Source: Clostridiales bacterium
GTDB lineage: Bacteria > Bacillota > Clostridia > Christensenellales > CAG-314
NCBI GenBank assembly: GCA_003537755.1
Contig: DPQS01000019.1
Span: forward strand, 16,936-66,171
Reading direction: 5' to 3'
DNA length: 49,236 bases
The notes under the pieces were generated by a model, which was given only the letters and a program-made list of their open reading frames with translations, did not search any database and was not told where the DNA came from. Below, piece after piece: positions 16,024 through 24,742 of this stretch (the stretch's first letter is position 1; every line of letters begins with the position of its first letter). Both the position numbers and the translations under genes were made by a program.

Positions 16024-18147
16024 TTACAACTTCTTGATCAACTTAAGGTCAATACGTCCCTTTTCGTCAATCTTGATAACTTTTACCACCACTTTGTCGC
16101 CGATGTTAACTACGTCGGTAACCTTTTCAACGCGTTCTTTTGCAAGTTTGCTGATGTGAATCATGCCGTCCTTGCCGGGAGCAAGTTCCACAAACGCACC
16201 GAAGTCAAGGATACGAACAACTTCACCGGTAAACTCTTCGCCGACTTCGGGATCCTTGGCGATTGCAAGTACCATACGCTTAGCCTTGTCGGACATTTCC
16301 TGATCGGCAGTCGCAATGAACACCGTGCCGTCGTCCGTGATGTCGATTTTTACGCCGGTATCTTCGATAATCTTGTTGATTACCTTTCCGCCGCTACCGA
16401 TAACTTCACGAATCTTGTCGGGGTCGATGCTGAAGCTAATGATCTTGGGTGCGTACTTGGACAGTTCCTTACGGGGTGCCGGCAGTACTTTCAGCATCTG
16501 GTCGAGGATGAACAGACGGCCTTGACGTGCTTGTTCAAGGGCGCGGCTGAGAATCTCTTCGTCAATACCCTTGATTTTGATGTCCATCTGGATTGCGGTA
16601 ATACCTTTTGCGGTACCTGCAACTTTGAAGTCCATGTCGCCGAGGAAGTCTTCAAGACCTTGAATATCGGACAGAATAGCAACTTTCTTGCCGTCTTCGC
16701 TCTTCATAAGACCCATTGCGATACCCGCTACGGGTGCCTTGATGGGTACGCCTGCATCCATCAGTGCCAGGGTGCTGCCGCAAATACTTGCTTGCGACGT
16801 GCTGCCGTTGCTGGAAACTACTTCCGAAACGGTACGGATTGCATACGGGAATTCTTCTTCCGAAGGAATTACGGGTTCCAGTGCGCGTTCCGCAAGTGCG
16901 CCGTGACCGATTTCGCGACGTCCCGGGCTACGAAGCGGCTTTGCTTCGCCCGTGGAATAGCCGGGCATGTTGTAGTGATGCATGTAACGCTTGAACGTAT
17001 CCAGTTCGTCAAGGTTTTCAAGTTTCTGCACTTCGCTGATGGTACCGAGCGTAGCCGTCGTGATAACCTGGGTCATACCGCGGGTGAATACGCCGCTACC
17101 GTGTACGCGAGGAAGAATACCTGCTTCGCACCAGATGGGACGAATTTCCGTCAGTCCGCGACCGTCGGGACGAATTCCTTCGTTAAGGATACGCGCGCGT
17201 ACCTTTTCTTTGGTCATCTTGTACAGTACGTCACCAAGGTCGTCCAGCACTTCGGGGTTGGTTTCAGCAAAGTGCTCACGGCATTTCGCTTCCACTTCGT
17301 CCTGATTTGCCTGACGTTCATAGCGGTCAAATGTTTTAAGCGCTTCGGTCAGCATTGCGTCTGCATAGGGACGAATGATTTCTTCGCTGTGGCTGCTGGG
17401 CAGGTGAAGTTCGATGTTAGCCTTGGGCTTGCCGATTTCGTCGCGAATGTACTCGATGAAAGCGCATTGCTCTTTGATTGCTTCGTGACCGAACAAAATC
17501 GCGTCCAACATTTCCTTTTCGGAGATTTCGTTAGCACCCGCTTCAACCATCATGATTGCGTCCTTGGTACCTGCAAGGTTAAGGTTCAGGAGGCTACGTT
17601 CTTTCTGTTCCTGCGTGGGGTTGATGATGTATTTGCCGTCAACATAACCCACAACTACGCTTCCGGTAGGTCCAGCAAAGGGGATGTCGGACACGGACAG
17701 AGCAATGCTGCTGCCCATCATAGCGTAAACTTCGGGTTGAATGTCGGGTTCAACGGACATTGCCGTAGAAACAACCGATACGTCGTTCAGAAATCCCTTC
17801 GGGAACAAAGGACGAATGGGACGGTCGATAAGGCGGCTTGTCAGGATTGCCTTGTCGCTTGCACGACCTTCGCGCTTTTTGAATCCGCCGGGAATTTTAC
17901 CTACGGAATACATTTTTTCTTCAAAGTCAACGCCGAGAGGGAAGAAATCGATACCGTCACGGGGCTGCTTTGCAAGGGTTACGTTTGTCATTACCACCGT
18001 TTCGCCGCATTGAACCATGCAGGAGCCGTTGGCTTGTTCGGCATATTTGCCGATTTCGACTTGTACGGGACGTCCGCCCACTTCCATTTCGAAAACATAG
18101 TATGTTCTGTTTCCGATTTGTCCTACTGTCTTTTTGAATTGTTGCAT
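16024..18147 (-). CDS. pnp: Polyribonucleotide nucleotidyltransferase (PNPase)
   Basis: PNPase is the phosphorolytic 3'-5' exoribonuclease of mRNA decay. From the ATG at 18147 (GGAGAAAG ribosome site) the product has 707 residues. It has two RNase PH domains (about 10-230 and 310-545, with RPIRPLFPKGF and RSPGRREIGHGALAERAL), a KH domain containing IREVIGSGGKVINKIIEDTG (about 563-582), and a C-terminal S1 domain (GEVVRILDFGAFVEL). The frame extends upstream to 18357, but that part is not family-like. It lies downstream of rpsO, as in many bacteria, with a terminator between the two. Confidence 0.98.
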   Translation of the reverse strand: MQQFKKTVGQIGNRTYYVFEMEVGGRPVQVEIGKYAEQANGSCMVQCGETVVMTNVTLAKQPRDGIDFFPLGVDFEEKMYSVGKIPGGFKKREGRASDKAILTSRLIDRPIRPLFPKGFLNDVSVVSTAMSVEPDIQPEVYAMMGSSIALSVSDIPFAGPTGSVVVGYVDGKYIINPTQEQKERSLLNLNLAGTKDAIMMVEAGANEISEKEMLDAILFGHEAIKEQCAFIEYIRDEIGKPKANIELHLPSSHSEEIIRPYADAMLTEALKTFDRYERQANQDEVEAKCREHFAETNPEVLDDLGDVLYKMTKEKVRARILNEGIRPDGRGLTEIRPIWCEAGILPRVHGSGVFTRGMTQVITTATLGTISEVQKLENLDELDTFKRYMHHYNMPGYSTGEAKPLRSPGRREIGHGALAERALEPVIPSEEEFPYAIRTVSEVVSSNGSTSQASICGSTLALMDAGVPIKAPVAGIAMGLMKSEDGKKVAILSDIQGLEDFLGDMDFKVAGTAKGITAIQMDIKIKGIDEEILSRALEQARQGRLFILDQMLKVLPAPRKELSKYAPKIISFSIDPDKIREVIGSGGKVINKIIEDTGVKIDITDDGTVFIATADQEMSDKAKRMVLAIAKDPEVGEEFTGEVVRILDFGAFVELAPGKDGMIHISKLAKERVEKVTDVVNIGDKVVVKVIKIDEKGRIDLKLIKKL

Positions 18148-18543
18148 TTCTTTTCTTTCTCCTTGACACACATATTTCCGAACATGCGCCGCATTGCCGA
18201 TTTCGGGCAAAAAACGCATATTCACATTGACGACTTGTTGCCGCATACGTCCGTCATTCGTATGCAGGTTGCTTAGTAATTTTGCTTTACGTTCTGCGGT
18301 ACGTTTCCTCAATATAAACAACGCAGTAAAATTGCCTGTCGATTGTCTGAAACACACCGTTGTGCAAAAACATCGTCAGGCGTTTTTATTTTGCAAACAA
18401 AAGCAAAATCGACCTTTTTAAGTGCAAGCGTGTCGCAACATACAAGCACGCATTTGTAGCGCACCTTGCTTGCATAAACAGCCGAAAAAACACAAAAAAA
18501 GGAGAGAGGGCGAAGTTTAACGTGCCCTTCTCCTTGATTTTTG
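18148..18543. other. Gap between rpsO and pnp: only a terminator seen
   Basis: Apart from the terminator at 18494-18534, this 396-bp stretch shows no convincing gene or conserved repeat. PNPase leaders in other bacteria carry structures used for autoregulation, but no specific one can be identified here. Confidence 0.4.
18494..18534 (-). terminator. Rho-independent terminator of rpsO
   Basis: On the minus strand AAGGAGAAGGGC pairs with GCCCTCTCTCC (one mismatch) and is followed by seven T residues. It lies 10 nt beyond the rpsO stop codon, so rpsO and pnp are at least partly separate transcripts. Confidence 0.85.
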
Positions 18544-18798
18544 TTACTTTCTCAGTCCCAAATCGGCAATAATCTGACGGTATTTTTCAATATCCGTTTG
18601 CTTGAGGTAGTCCAACAAACCCTTTCTGTGACCTACCATCTGAAGCAAACCACGTCTGCTGTGGTGATCCTTCTGATGTGTGCGCAGGTGCTCGGTAAGG
18701 TGGTTGATACGTTCCGTAAGCAATGCGATCTGGACTTCGGGAGAACCTGTGTCTCCTTCTTTTCTGCCGTACTTAGCAATGATTTCTTGCTTTGTCAT
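18544..18798 (-). CDS. rpsO: 30S ribosomal protein S15
   Basis: S15 binds the central domain of 16S rRNA and helps form bridge B4. The 84-residue product carries the family signature GDTGSPEVQIALLTERI and HHSRRGLLQMVGHRKGLL and ends DLGLRK. It is a few residues shorter at the N-terminus than the usual 88-89. The ATG at 18798 has GGAGGAAAC directly upstream; a frame start at 18825 is upstream of that ribosome site and unlikely. Confidence 0.97.
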   Translation of the reverse strand: MTKQEIIAKYGRKEGDTGSPEVQIALLTERINHLTEHLRTHQKDHHSRRGLLQMVGHRKGLLDYLKQTDIEKYRQIIADLGLRK

Positions 18799-18890
18799 GA
18801 TTGTTTCCTCCTGATAAATTTTCACCGCAAACCGAGAAATCGGTCGGAGTCGTCCGAAATCTCAGTACACGGTAGTAAACAGATTAAAAA

Positions 18891-20906
18891 TTACTCGTCG
18901 CGGTTGTCGTTGTGACCGAGGTTAGCCGGTTTTTCCAGCAAAGACTTGCGAGAAAGAGTAATACGCTTGTGTTCGGCGTCAAATTCCAGCACTTCTACTT
19001 CGATTTCGTCACCGATCTTCAGTGCCTTGTTGATGTCGTCAAGCCATTCCCAACTTACGTTGCTTACGTGAAGCAGACCGTCGATGTGCTTGTCAAGTTC
19101 GATGAAAGCACCGAAGGGAAGAATACGTGCAACCTTACCTGTCACGCGTGCGCCTACAGGGAACTTCTCTGCGGCAAGGTCCCAGGGTTGAGGTTGAAGT
19201 TGCTTGTAACCCAAGGATACGCGGTTCTTTTCACGGTCAAGAGCAAGTACTACAAATTCGTATGTCTTGCCGATTTCGAGAACGTCTGCGGGATTGTTGA
19301 CATGGAACCATGCAAGGTCGCTTGTGTGAGCAAGGCAATCGAAGCCGCGAACGTCGACAAATGCGCCGAACGGAGCAAAACGAAGAACCTTACCTTCAAC
19401 GATTTCGTCAACTTCGATGTTGTTCCAGAATTCATCTTCCTTAGCCTTCTTTTCGGCAAGAAGGATTGATTTCTGGCTGGCAAAAATCACATGTTTGGCG
19501 TCATCAACTTTATCCGGAGAGGTGACTACAAGACGAAGTTTCTTACCGACGTAGGTTTCAAGATTCTTAACGTAACCGATCTTGATCTGGCTTGCGTGCA
19601 CGATTACCGTGTAGCTTCCGAGTTTGCCTGTCAGACATTCCTTACCAACGCGATTCATTACGCACTCAAACTCGTTGCCTGCCTTGATGCCTTCAACAAG
19701 TTCGTCGTCCTTGTAACGTTCGTCAATTGATTTTTTGGAGAGTGTGATGCCCTTGTCCAGAGAGATAACGGCACACTCAAGTACGGATTCGGAGTTCAAA
19801 TCGCGTTTCACGGCTTCGTAGTTGCCGTCCATAGCCAATTCCTCGTTGGGAATGAAGCCTTCTTTTTTAGAGCTGGGGATGCTCACATACACGCCGTCAT
19901 CGCTGACGAGCACTACGCGACATTTTACTCTTTGACCAAGCTTGTAACGGTGACCTTCTTTCATTTCCGATACTGCTTTTGCAAGCAACGCTTCGTCTTT
20001 GTCCATAACTCTGTCATCTTCGGAAGTTACTGCTTCCGGAGCAATCTCGACTGTTTCGTCGGATACTGCAGTTTCAACTGCGGTGTCTTTTGTTTCTTCA
20101 ATCATTCTTTCAAAAACCCCCTTGATCAACTCGGTCGGAGTTGATGCGCCTGAAATGATACATACATTTCGTGTTTCCGTAAGGTCGATTTTGCCAAGCG
20201 TGCCGTCTGACCACACTGCACGAGTGTTTGCCGACGCGACATCGAACAGACGCTTGGTGTTGCTGCTGTTTTTATCGCCTACGACAATGCACAAATCACA
20301 TTTGGCGGATAGCATACGGGCATAATTCTGCCTTACCGTAGTAGTATAACAAATTGTGTTGAATATTTCAAGCGTTTTGACGTGGTCTGAACAAATATTT
20401 TGCAAACTTTTTTCAAAAAAACGCGTGTCAAAGGTCGTTTGAAACATCACAAGAGCCTTTTCGCAGGCAGGCAATGTTACGGGCGACATACCGTCGGTAA
20501 CAATGGCTTTGCCGTCACACCACCCGTTTATGCCCTTTATTTCGGGGTGATAAGCGTTGCCCACAAGCACGATGAGGTAACCTTCGGCGTGGTACTTTGC
20601 CGCCTTTTGCTGTATCGCCTTTACCGACGGACAGGTGGCGTCCACCACCGTGATATTGCGGCGTTTTGCCTCGGCGTAAGTTTCAGGCGGTTCGCCGTGA
20701 GCGCGTATAAGCATTGTCGCGCCGTCGGGCACTTCGGACACGGAATGCACCGTTACTATGCCCCTTTCCGCAAGGGCTTTGACAACCGACTCGTTGTGCA
20801 CTATTTCGCCAAGGCAATACGCGTTGCCCGTCAGTGACAAAGCCTTGTCCACAGCCGCTTTTACGCCGTGGCAGAAACCTGTTTGTCTGGGTAGCCACAG
20901 TTTCAT
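18891..20906 (-). CDS. ispH: IspH (HMBPP reductase) fused to S1-domain protein
   Basis: The N-terminal part (about 1-285) is 4-hydroxy-3-methylbut-2-enyl diphosphate reductase, the [4Fe-4S] enzyme that makes IPP and DMAPP in the MEP pathway. Cluster cysteines are C12 (GFCHGV), C92 (DATCPSV) and C186 (FNTICYTT). A linker (about 285-325) joins it to four S1-type RNA-binding repeats (about 330-395, 410-480, 495-565, 580-650). The third and fourth are the most typical (RFAPFGAFVDV, RILPFGAFIEL) and the second is degenerate. The same fusion is known in many Clostridia; the S1 part stands in for ribosomal protein S1. The ATG overlaps the plsC stop as ATGA. Confidence 0.95.
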   Translation of the reverse strand: MKLWLPRQTGFCHGVKAAVDKALSLTGNAYCLGEIVHNESVVKALAERGIVTVHSVSEVPDGATMLIRAHGEPPETYAEAKRRNITVVDATCPSVKAIQQKAAKYHAEGYLIVLVGNAYHPEIKGINGWCDGKAIVTDGMSPVTLPACEKALVMFQTTFDTRFFEKSLQNICSDHVKTLEIFNTICYTTTVRQNYARMLSAKCDLCIVVGDKNSSNTKRLFDVASANTRAVWSDGTLGKIDLTETRNVCIISGASTPTELIKGVFERMIEETKDTAVETAVSDETVEIAPEAVTSEDDRVMDKDEALLAKAVSEMKEGHRYKLGQRVKCRVVLVSDDGVYVSIPSSKKEGFIPNEELAMDGNYEAVKRDLNSESVLECAVISLDKGITLSKKSIDERYKDDELVEGIKAGNEFECVMNRVGKECLTGKLGSYTVIVHASQIKIGYVKNLETYVGKKLRLVVTSPDKVDDAKHVIFASQKSILLAEKKAKEDEFWNNIEVDEIVEGKVLRFAPFGAFVDVRGFDCLAHTSDLAWFHVNNPADVLEIGKTYEFVVLALDREKNRVSLGYKQLQPQPWDLAAEKFPVGARVTGKVARILPFGAFIELDKHIDGLLHVSNVSWEWLDDINKALKIGDEIEVEVLEFDAEHKRITLSRKSLLEKPANLGHNDNRDE

Positions 20907-21799
20907 TTGTCGGTGTTCCCCGCGCTGTCGGTATTTGTCGCAACAAAGGCGCTTTCGGCAATTTTTGTTTGAGCAATCTCGCCCGTTGCCGTTTCGTCTA
21001 CATTTTGCGCTGCGCAGGAAACGTTTGCGGCAGTTTGACCGGCTGCATCGCCTGACGGTTCGGGCGAGGTATTGGCAATTTCATTTTCCGTCTGCTGTTC
21101 GCCAAGTCGTTTAGCAAGGTTTTGCTGACGGCTGTTGTAAGCCCGTGTCGCTTCGATTTCCTTTTTGGTACGTTTACGACGTTTTACACCCTTTTCGGCA
21201 AGGATAGAGTTAAGTTCCAGGCGAAGTTCATCCACCTTTTGCTTTATCACCGCCGTCGCCTCGGCAAGAGTGTCCTTGTCAATCGGGCGGTCGTAAAACT
21301 CTTCAAGGGTAAACTCGTCGCCGATAATTATGTAGTTTCGGCGCAGACACTTGGTCTTGTCCCATATATAATATGGACGGATGGGCGCATGTTGCCTGAG
21401 CGCGAACAACGCCGCACCCGTGCGAAATTCCTGCAAACAGTCGACGTTCGGGTTGCGTGTACCCTCGGGAAACATTGCGATAGGCTTGTCGTTTTTTAAC
21501 AGGCGCAGTATGCTTTTGGTGGCGTTCATATCGACGTCGCCGCGACGGACGGGCACGCAATCCAGGCCGTCAAACACCCAGCGCAGAAATGCGCTTTTAC
21601 GAAATTCCGCCTTGTAAACAAACGGCGTAATACCTTTGGTTGCAAGAGTAAAAATTATCGGGTCCCACCCCGAAACGTGATTTGCCACTATTATTGATTT
21701 TTTTACGGGGATTTTGCGATTGCCGTAAACCTTTACAGGGAAAAACGGCTTCAACAATCCCTTACCTATCGACGCCAGAAAGACGCAAAACTTTTTCAT
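20903..21799 (-). CDS. plsC: 1-acyl-sn-glycerol-3-phosphate acyltransferase (PlsC-like) with C-terminal extension
   Basis: PlsC-type enzymes transfer an acyl group to lysophosphatidate at the membrane in phospholipid synthesis. The acyltransferase motifs are present: NHVSGWD (about 39-45) for catalysis and FPEGTRN (about 114-120) for substrate binding. After about residue 185 the 298-residue protein has an extra region: a basic KGVKRRKRTKKE stretch, then roughly 80 residues rich in A, E, N, T and Q that look disordered. Typical PlsC ends near residue 200-240. The ribosome site GAGGAG precedes the ATG. It overlaps ispH by 4 nt. Confidence 0.9.
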   Translation of the reverse strand: MKKFCVFLASIGKGLLKPFFPVKVYGNRKIPVKKSIIVANHVSGWDPIIFTLATKGITPFVYKAEFRKSAFLRWVFDGLDCVPVRRGDVDMNATKSILRLLKNDKPIAMFPEGTRNPNVDCLQEFRTGAALFALRQHAPIRPYYIWDKTKCLRRNYIIIGDEFTLEEFYDRPIDKDTLAEATAVIKQKVDELRLELNSILAEKGVKRRKRTKKEIEATRAYNSRQQNLAKRLGEQQTENEIANTSPEPSGDAAGQTAANVSCAAQNVDETATGEIAQTKIAESAFVATNTDSAGNTDK

Positions 21800-21985
21800 A
21801 ATTTCTCCTCGGAATGAACCGTAGCCTTTGCCGACAAATGCGGCTCAGGCAAGCGACATCCCATTGTGCGGCAAAAGTCGCCGCGTACGGAATAAAACAA
21901 TTGTATGTCGTCAGGCTGAAAATGCGTTGAAATGCATGGCAAAACGATTTACATTCCGGCGCAAGTTTCCTGTACGTTTACGGTG

Positions 21986-22327
21986 CTACTTGCGCAGATT
22001 TGCCGCACCGCCGAGATAGACAAACTCGGCGTCGGATTGCGACGCGCCGCCATCGGTTACTACAAGCACGCGGATACACAAAGGTAAACCGCCGTCAATT
22101 GCGGCTTCCTGCATGCACATAAAGGCAACCTTGTTGAGACCAAACTTTTTGCGAACAGCCGTGCAGGGGTTGTACGCCGTGATATCGGGCGTTACGGTAA
22201 ACAGCACCGCCGACACGTCGGCAGGCGCAAGTTTATTCGCCGCAAGAAGTTTGTCAAACAATTCGACGGACTTTTCCTCGACGGACGAAAAGGTATTTTG
22301 GCAAGTGGTCGCACCACGTAAATACAT
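21986..22327 (-). CDS. aroH: Chorismate mutase, AroH class
   Basis: This enzyme rearranges chorismate to prephenate, the branch step to Phe and Tyr. The 113-residue protein has the AroH trimer-fold pattern: YLRGATTCQNT at the start (Arg of RGA contacts substrate), FTVTPDITAYNP in the middle (about 43-54), FMCMQEA, and GGLPLCIRVLVV near the end with a final YLGGAANLR. It lies between the flavoprotein and plsC genes with gaps of about 200 bp; the cytidylate kinase gene often found here in Clostridia is missing. Prephenate is also the precursor used by characterised U32 RNA hydroxylases, one of which is in this window. Confidence 0.93.
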   Translation of the reverse strand: MYLRGATTCQNTFSSVEEKSVELFDKLLAANKLAPADVSAVLFTVTPDITAYNPCTAVRKKFGLNKVAFMCMQEAAIDGGLPLCIRVLVVTDGGASQSDAEFVYLGGAANLRK

Positions 22328-22526
22328 CTCAGCACCCCTTTATTGCATTTTTGTAAAACTTTGCCGGGCTTGCCCGTTGCACATTACATGTTGTTGCTCA
22401 CGGATTGTGCGTTGGCATACGGCAAATCGACGCAAGACAAACCTTATTGACCGCAATTTATCGGTGCGCGGTCGGCGCATTGCTGCCGTACCTGTCATTG
22501 CGGCAAACAGTACGCAACTGCACAAA

Positions 22527-23747
22527 TCAGTCTTTTGCGGCGTTTTCGCCCGCGACGTAGCCGGTAGACAGCGCAATCTGAATATTGAAACCACCCGTGT
22601 AGGCGTCAACGTCCAGCACTTCACCGGCAAAATACAAACCGCGGACGATTTTACTTTCCATTGTTGACGGGTTGATTTGTTTTACGTCCACACCGCCGCT
22701 TGTCACAATGCCGCGTTCGACGCTGTCCAGACCGACAACAGGGAATACTAAACCTTTAAGCGTGGCAACCAGCCCGGCGCGTTCGGTTGCGGTAATCTGA
22801 TTGACCTTTTTCGTGGCAGGGATTCCGCTTTGGCACACAACCTCTTCGCATAGGCGTTGCGGCAACAAAGCATCGAGAGAATTTGCAAATGTCTTGTTCA
22901 TTCGCTCGGAAAAGTCGCGAAGAACACGCTCGTTGAGTTTAGTTTCGTCAAGCGCAGGCTTGAGGTCAACTACCAGTTTTGCATTTCTTAGGTCAACCTT
23001 GTTTACACGGCTGCTCAGTGTCAGCACGCAAGGTCCGCTTACGCCGTCGTCGGTAAACAACATTTCGCCGAACTCGCAAGCAAGCGTTTTGCCGCCGCTG
23101 CTGACCACCGACACGTCAACGTTTTTAAGGCTTAGCCCCTCCAGCGACTTGGTACCCTTGCACAAAATACGACACAATGCCGCCTTGGGCGCAACCAGCG
23201 TGTGACCGAGCGATTTGGCAAACTTGTAGCCGTCGCCCGTGCTTCCCGTCAATGGATAAGACACGCCGCCGGTTGCTATAATTACCTTGTCAAACAATAC
23301 TACGTCTGTAATAGTATTCAATGAAAAGCCGTTTTTCTGATATACTATGCTATTTATTTGCGTGTCAAGTGTGATATTTACCCCTTTTTCGCGCAAGAGT
23401 TTTGCAAAGAACGAAATCACGTCGCTGCTCTTGTCCGAGGCAGGAAAAACCCTGTTTCCGCGCTCCACTTTCAGGCGAAGTCCATGTTCGTCGCACAATT
23501 CAAGGGTCGCTTCGGGGCTGAATTTGTAGACTGCGTTTGTTACGAATTTGCCGTTGGTTGCCACGTTGTCCAGAAACTCACGCACGCTGCAATCGTTGGT
23601 CAGGTTGCAACGTCCCTTGCCGCTTATGTACATTTTTTTGCCGAGTTTTTCGTTGCGTTCAAACAAAGTAACGTCCGCTCCGCACGCTGCCGCACGCCAG
23701 GCTGCCATCATTCCGCCGGGGCCGCCGCCGATTACAGCAACTTTCAT
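22527..23747 (-). CDS. NAD(P)/FAD-dependent oxidoreductase, HI0933 family
   Basis: This is a flavoprotein of the family that includes BaiN and YhiN-like proteins; the physiological substrate is unknown. The 406-residue product begins with the dinucleotide-binding motif VAVIGGGPGGMMAAWRAA, then KMYISGKGRCNLTND (about 38-52), VIIATGGVSYP (about 154-164), and a C-terminal FAGEVLDVDAYTGGFNIQIA flavin-binding segment, all family hallmarks. Residues about 135-151 (between the expected NSI and VIIATGG strands) are encoded by a palindromic dispersed repeat, as detailed separately. The ATG overlaps the surE stop by 4 nt. Confidence 0.93.
   Translation of the reverse strand: MKVAVIGGGPGGMMAAWRAAACGADVTLFERNEKLGKKMYISGKGRCNLTNDCSVREFLDNVATNGKFVTNAVYKFSPEATLELCDEHGLRLKVERGNRVFPASDKSSDVISFFAKLLREKGVNITLDTQINSIVYQKNGFSLNTITDVVLFDKVIIATGGVSYPLTGSTGDGYKFAKSLGHTLVAPKAALCRILCKGTKSLEGLSLKNVDVSVVSSGGKTLACEFGEMLFTDDGVSGPCVLTLSSRVNKVDLRNAKLVVDLKPALDETKLNERVLRDFSERMNKTFANSLDALLPQRLCEEVVCQSGIPATKKVNQITATERAGLVATLKGLVFPVVGLDSVERGIVTSGGVDVKQINPSTMESKIVRGLYFAGEVLDVDAYTGGFNIQIALSTGYVAGENAAKD
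23296..23345 (-). repeat. Palindromic ACTAT-N7-ATAGT element, copy H, inside the flavoprotein gene
   Basis: On the coding strand AATACTAT pairs with GTAGTATT (one U-G pair), and the second motif AGAAAAACGGCTTTTC precedes it. The copy is read in frame as QKNGFSLNTITDVV, in the same frame as copy G in the U32 gene (QKTGDSHTTILDIV). Both coding copies are one base longer in the spacer than non-coding copies D and E (42 versus 41 nt over the comparable stretch). Confidence 0.72.
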
Positions 23748-24484
23748 TTTTGCAGCCTCTTTTTCAGTGCGTCAATCGAAGCGCAGTCTGTGCGAAGCAC
23801 CGTAAGCGGCGTAACGGAAATGTATCCGTCGTCCACCACGCCCACGTCGCTTTCCTTATGTTCGACGTCGATTCTGTTGCCGGTAGCAAACCACACTTCG
23901 TCGGATTTCTTTTCAAAGTAGTCGTCAAACAGGCGGCTTTCGCACTGCGGCACCACCTTTACGCCCTTGATTTTACTCATGGGCAGGTCGGGCACGTTTA
24001 TGTTGATCAGGCCGTTTTTCGGGCACAATTCGTGCAGCAATTCAACGTTTTCCGTCAGGTAATCGACGGTAGACTGAAATGCACCGCCAAAACCCACGCG
24101 CGACAACGCCACGCTCGGAATACCCCACAGCACGCCCTCCTCAGCCGCTGCGACCGTACCGGAATACAATATGCAGTCGCCATAATTTTCGCCGTTGTTA
24201 GGTCCGCTGACAAGCAAATCGAACTTCGCGTCCGTTGCGCTTGCCGCAAACTTTACGCAGTCGGCAGGCGTGCCTGAACTGATGTACGCCGACTTTGCAC
24301 CGCAGTACTCGTCAAGCCGTTTGAAAGTAATGTCCTTGTAGATATTTGCCGAATGGCTGAACGCCGAACGCTGACCGTCGGGCGCAACCACGTACACTTC
24401 GTGTCCTTCCTCGACAAGGCTTTTTGCCAGCAGCATCAGCCCGGTACTTTGATATCCGTCGTCGTTTGTAAGTAAAATTTTCAT
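23744..24484 (-). CDS. surE: 5'/3'-nucleotidase SurE
   Basis: SurE is a metal-dependent nucleoside monophosphate phosphatase linked to stationary-phase survival. From the ATG at 24484 the product has 246 residues and opens MKILLTNDDGYQSTGL, giving the metal-binding D8-D9 pair. Next come the VVAPDGQRSAFSH loop, SSGTPADCV, and SGPNNGENYGDCILYSGTVAAA, all diagnostic. Upstream in-frame codons to 24550 come from the long hairpin repeat at 24509-24549 and lack homology. It is first in the surE-flavoprotein pair. Confidence 0.96.
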   Translation of the reverse strand: MKILLTNDDGYQSTGLMLLAKSLVEEGHEVYVVAPDGQRSAFSHSANIYKDITFKRLDEYCGAKSAYISSGTPADCVKFAASATDAKFDLLVSGPNNGENYGDCILYSGTVAAAEEGVLWGIPSVALSRVGFGGAFQSTVDYLTENVELLHELCPKNGLININVPDLPMSKIKGVKVVPQCESRLFDDYFEKKSDEVWFATGNRIDVEHKESDVGVVDDGYISVTPLTVLRTDCASIDALKKRLQK

Positions 24485-24508
24485 GTTTGTTTTTATATTG
24501 TTTTTTTT

Positions 24509-24549
24509 TGCGGGAAAACCCCTTTTTGTAAAAAGTGGGTTTTCCCGCA
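24509..24549. repeat. Long hairpin repeat, copy 3 (between rluB and surE)
   Basis: Arms TGCGGGAAAACCCCTTTTT (24509-24527) and the near-complement at 24530-24549 pair with one bulged base. A related AAAGTTTTTCGGGAAAGGG module in reverse orientation follows at 24550-24570. Relative to rluB this copy is flipped compared with the other three members. Confidence 0.65.
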
Positions 24550-24742
24550 CCCTTTCCCGAAAAACTTTTACTTTTACAGGGGTGGGCAGGAATTGGGAAT
24601 TTGTATGCTAACGGTTAATTTCTATGCCGATTTTTCAAATTCAAATGTGCACTTTTGCTATTTTCAAGTCCTCTTCCAAAGCAGAAACTATGGCAAAGCA
24701 TTACTTTGAAAAATATGGTTTGGGTAAATGGCAATCACCTTT

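Noticed and set aside
16018..18276. A 752-codon plus-strand open frame over pnp (and similar long plus-strand frames at 2090-3385, 4197-5633, 6898-7611, 30055-31296, 40489-41907)
   Set aside because: They are in exact antisense register to recognised minus-strand genes and have the C/F/H/V/R-rich composition of shadows. They lack ribosome sites and match no family.
20330..20352. GTAGTAGTATAAC inside ispH as another coding repeat copy
   Set aside because: It encodes the conserved FNTICYTT cluster region of IspH and lacks the paired arm and loop, so it is ordinary coding sequence.
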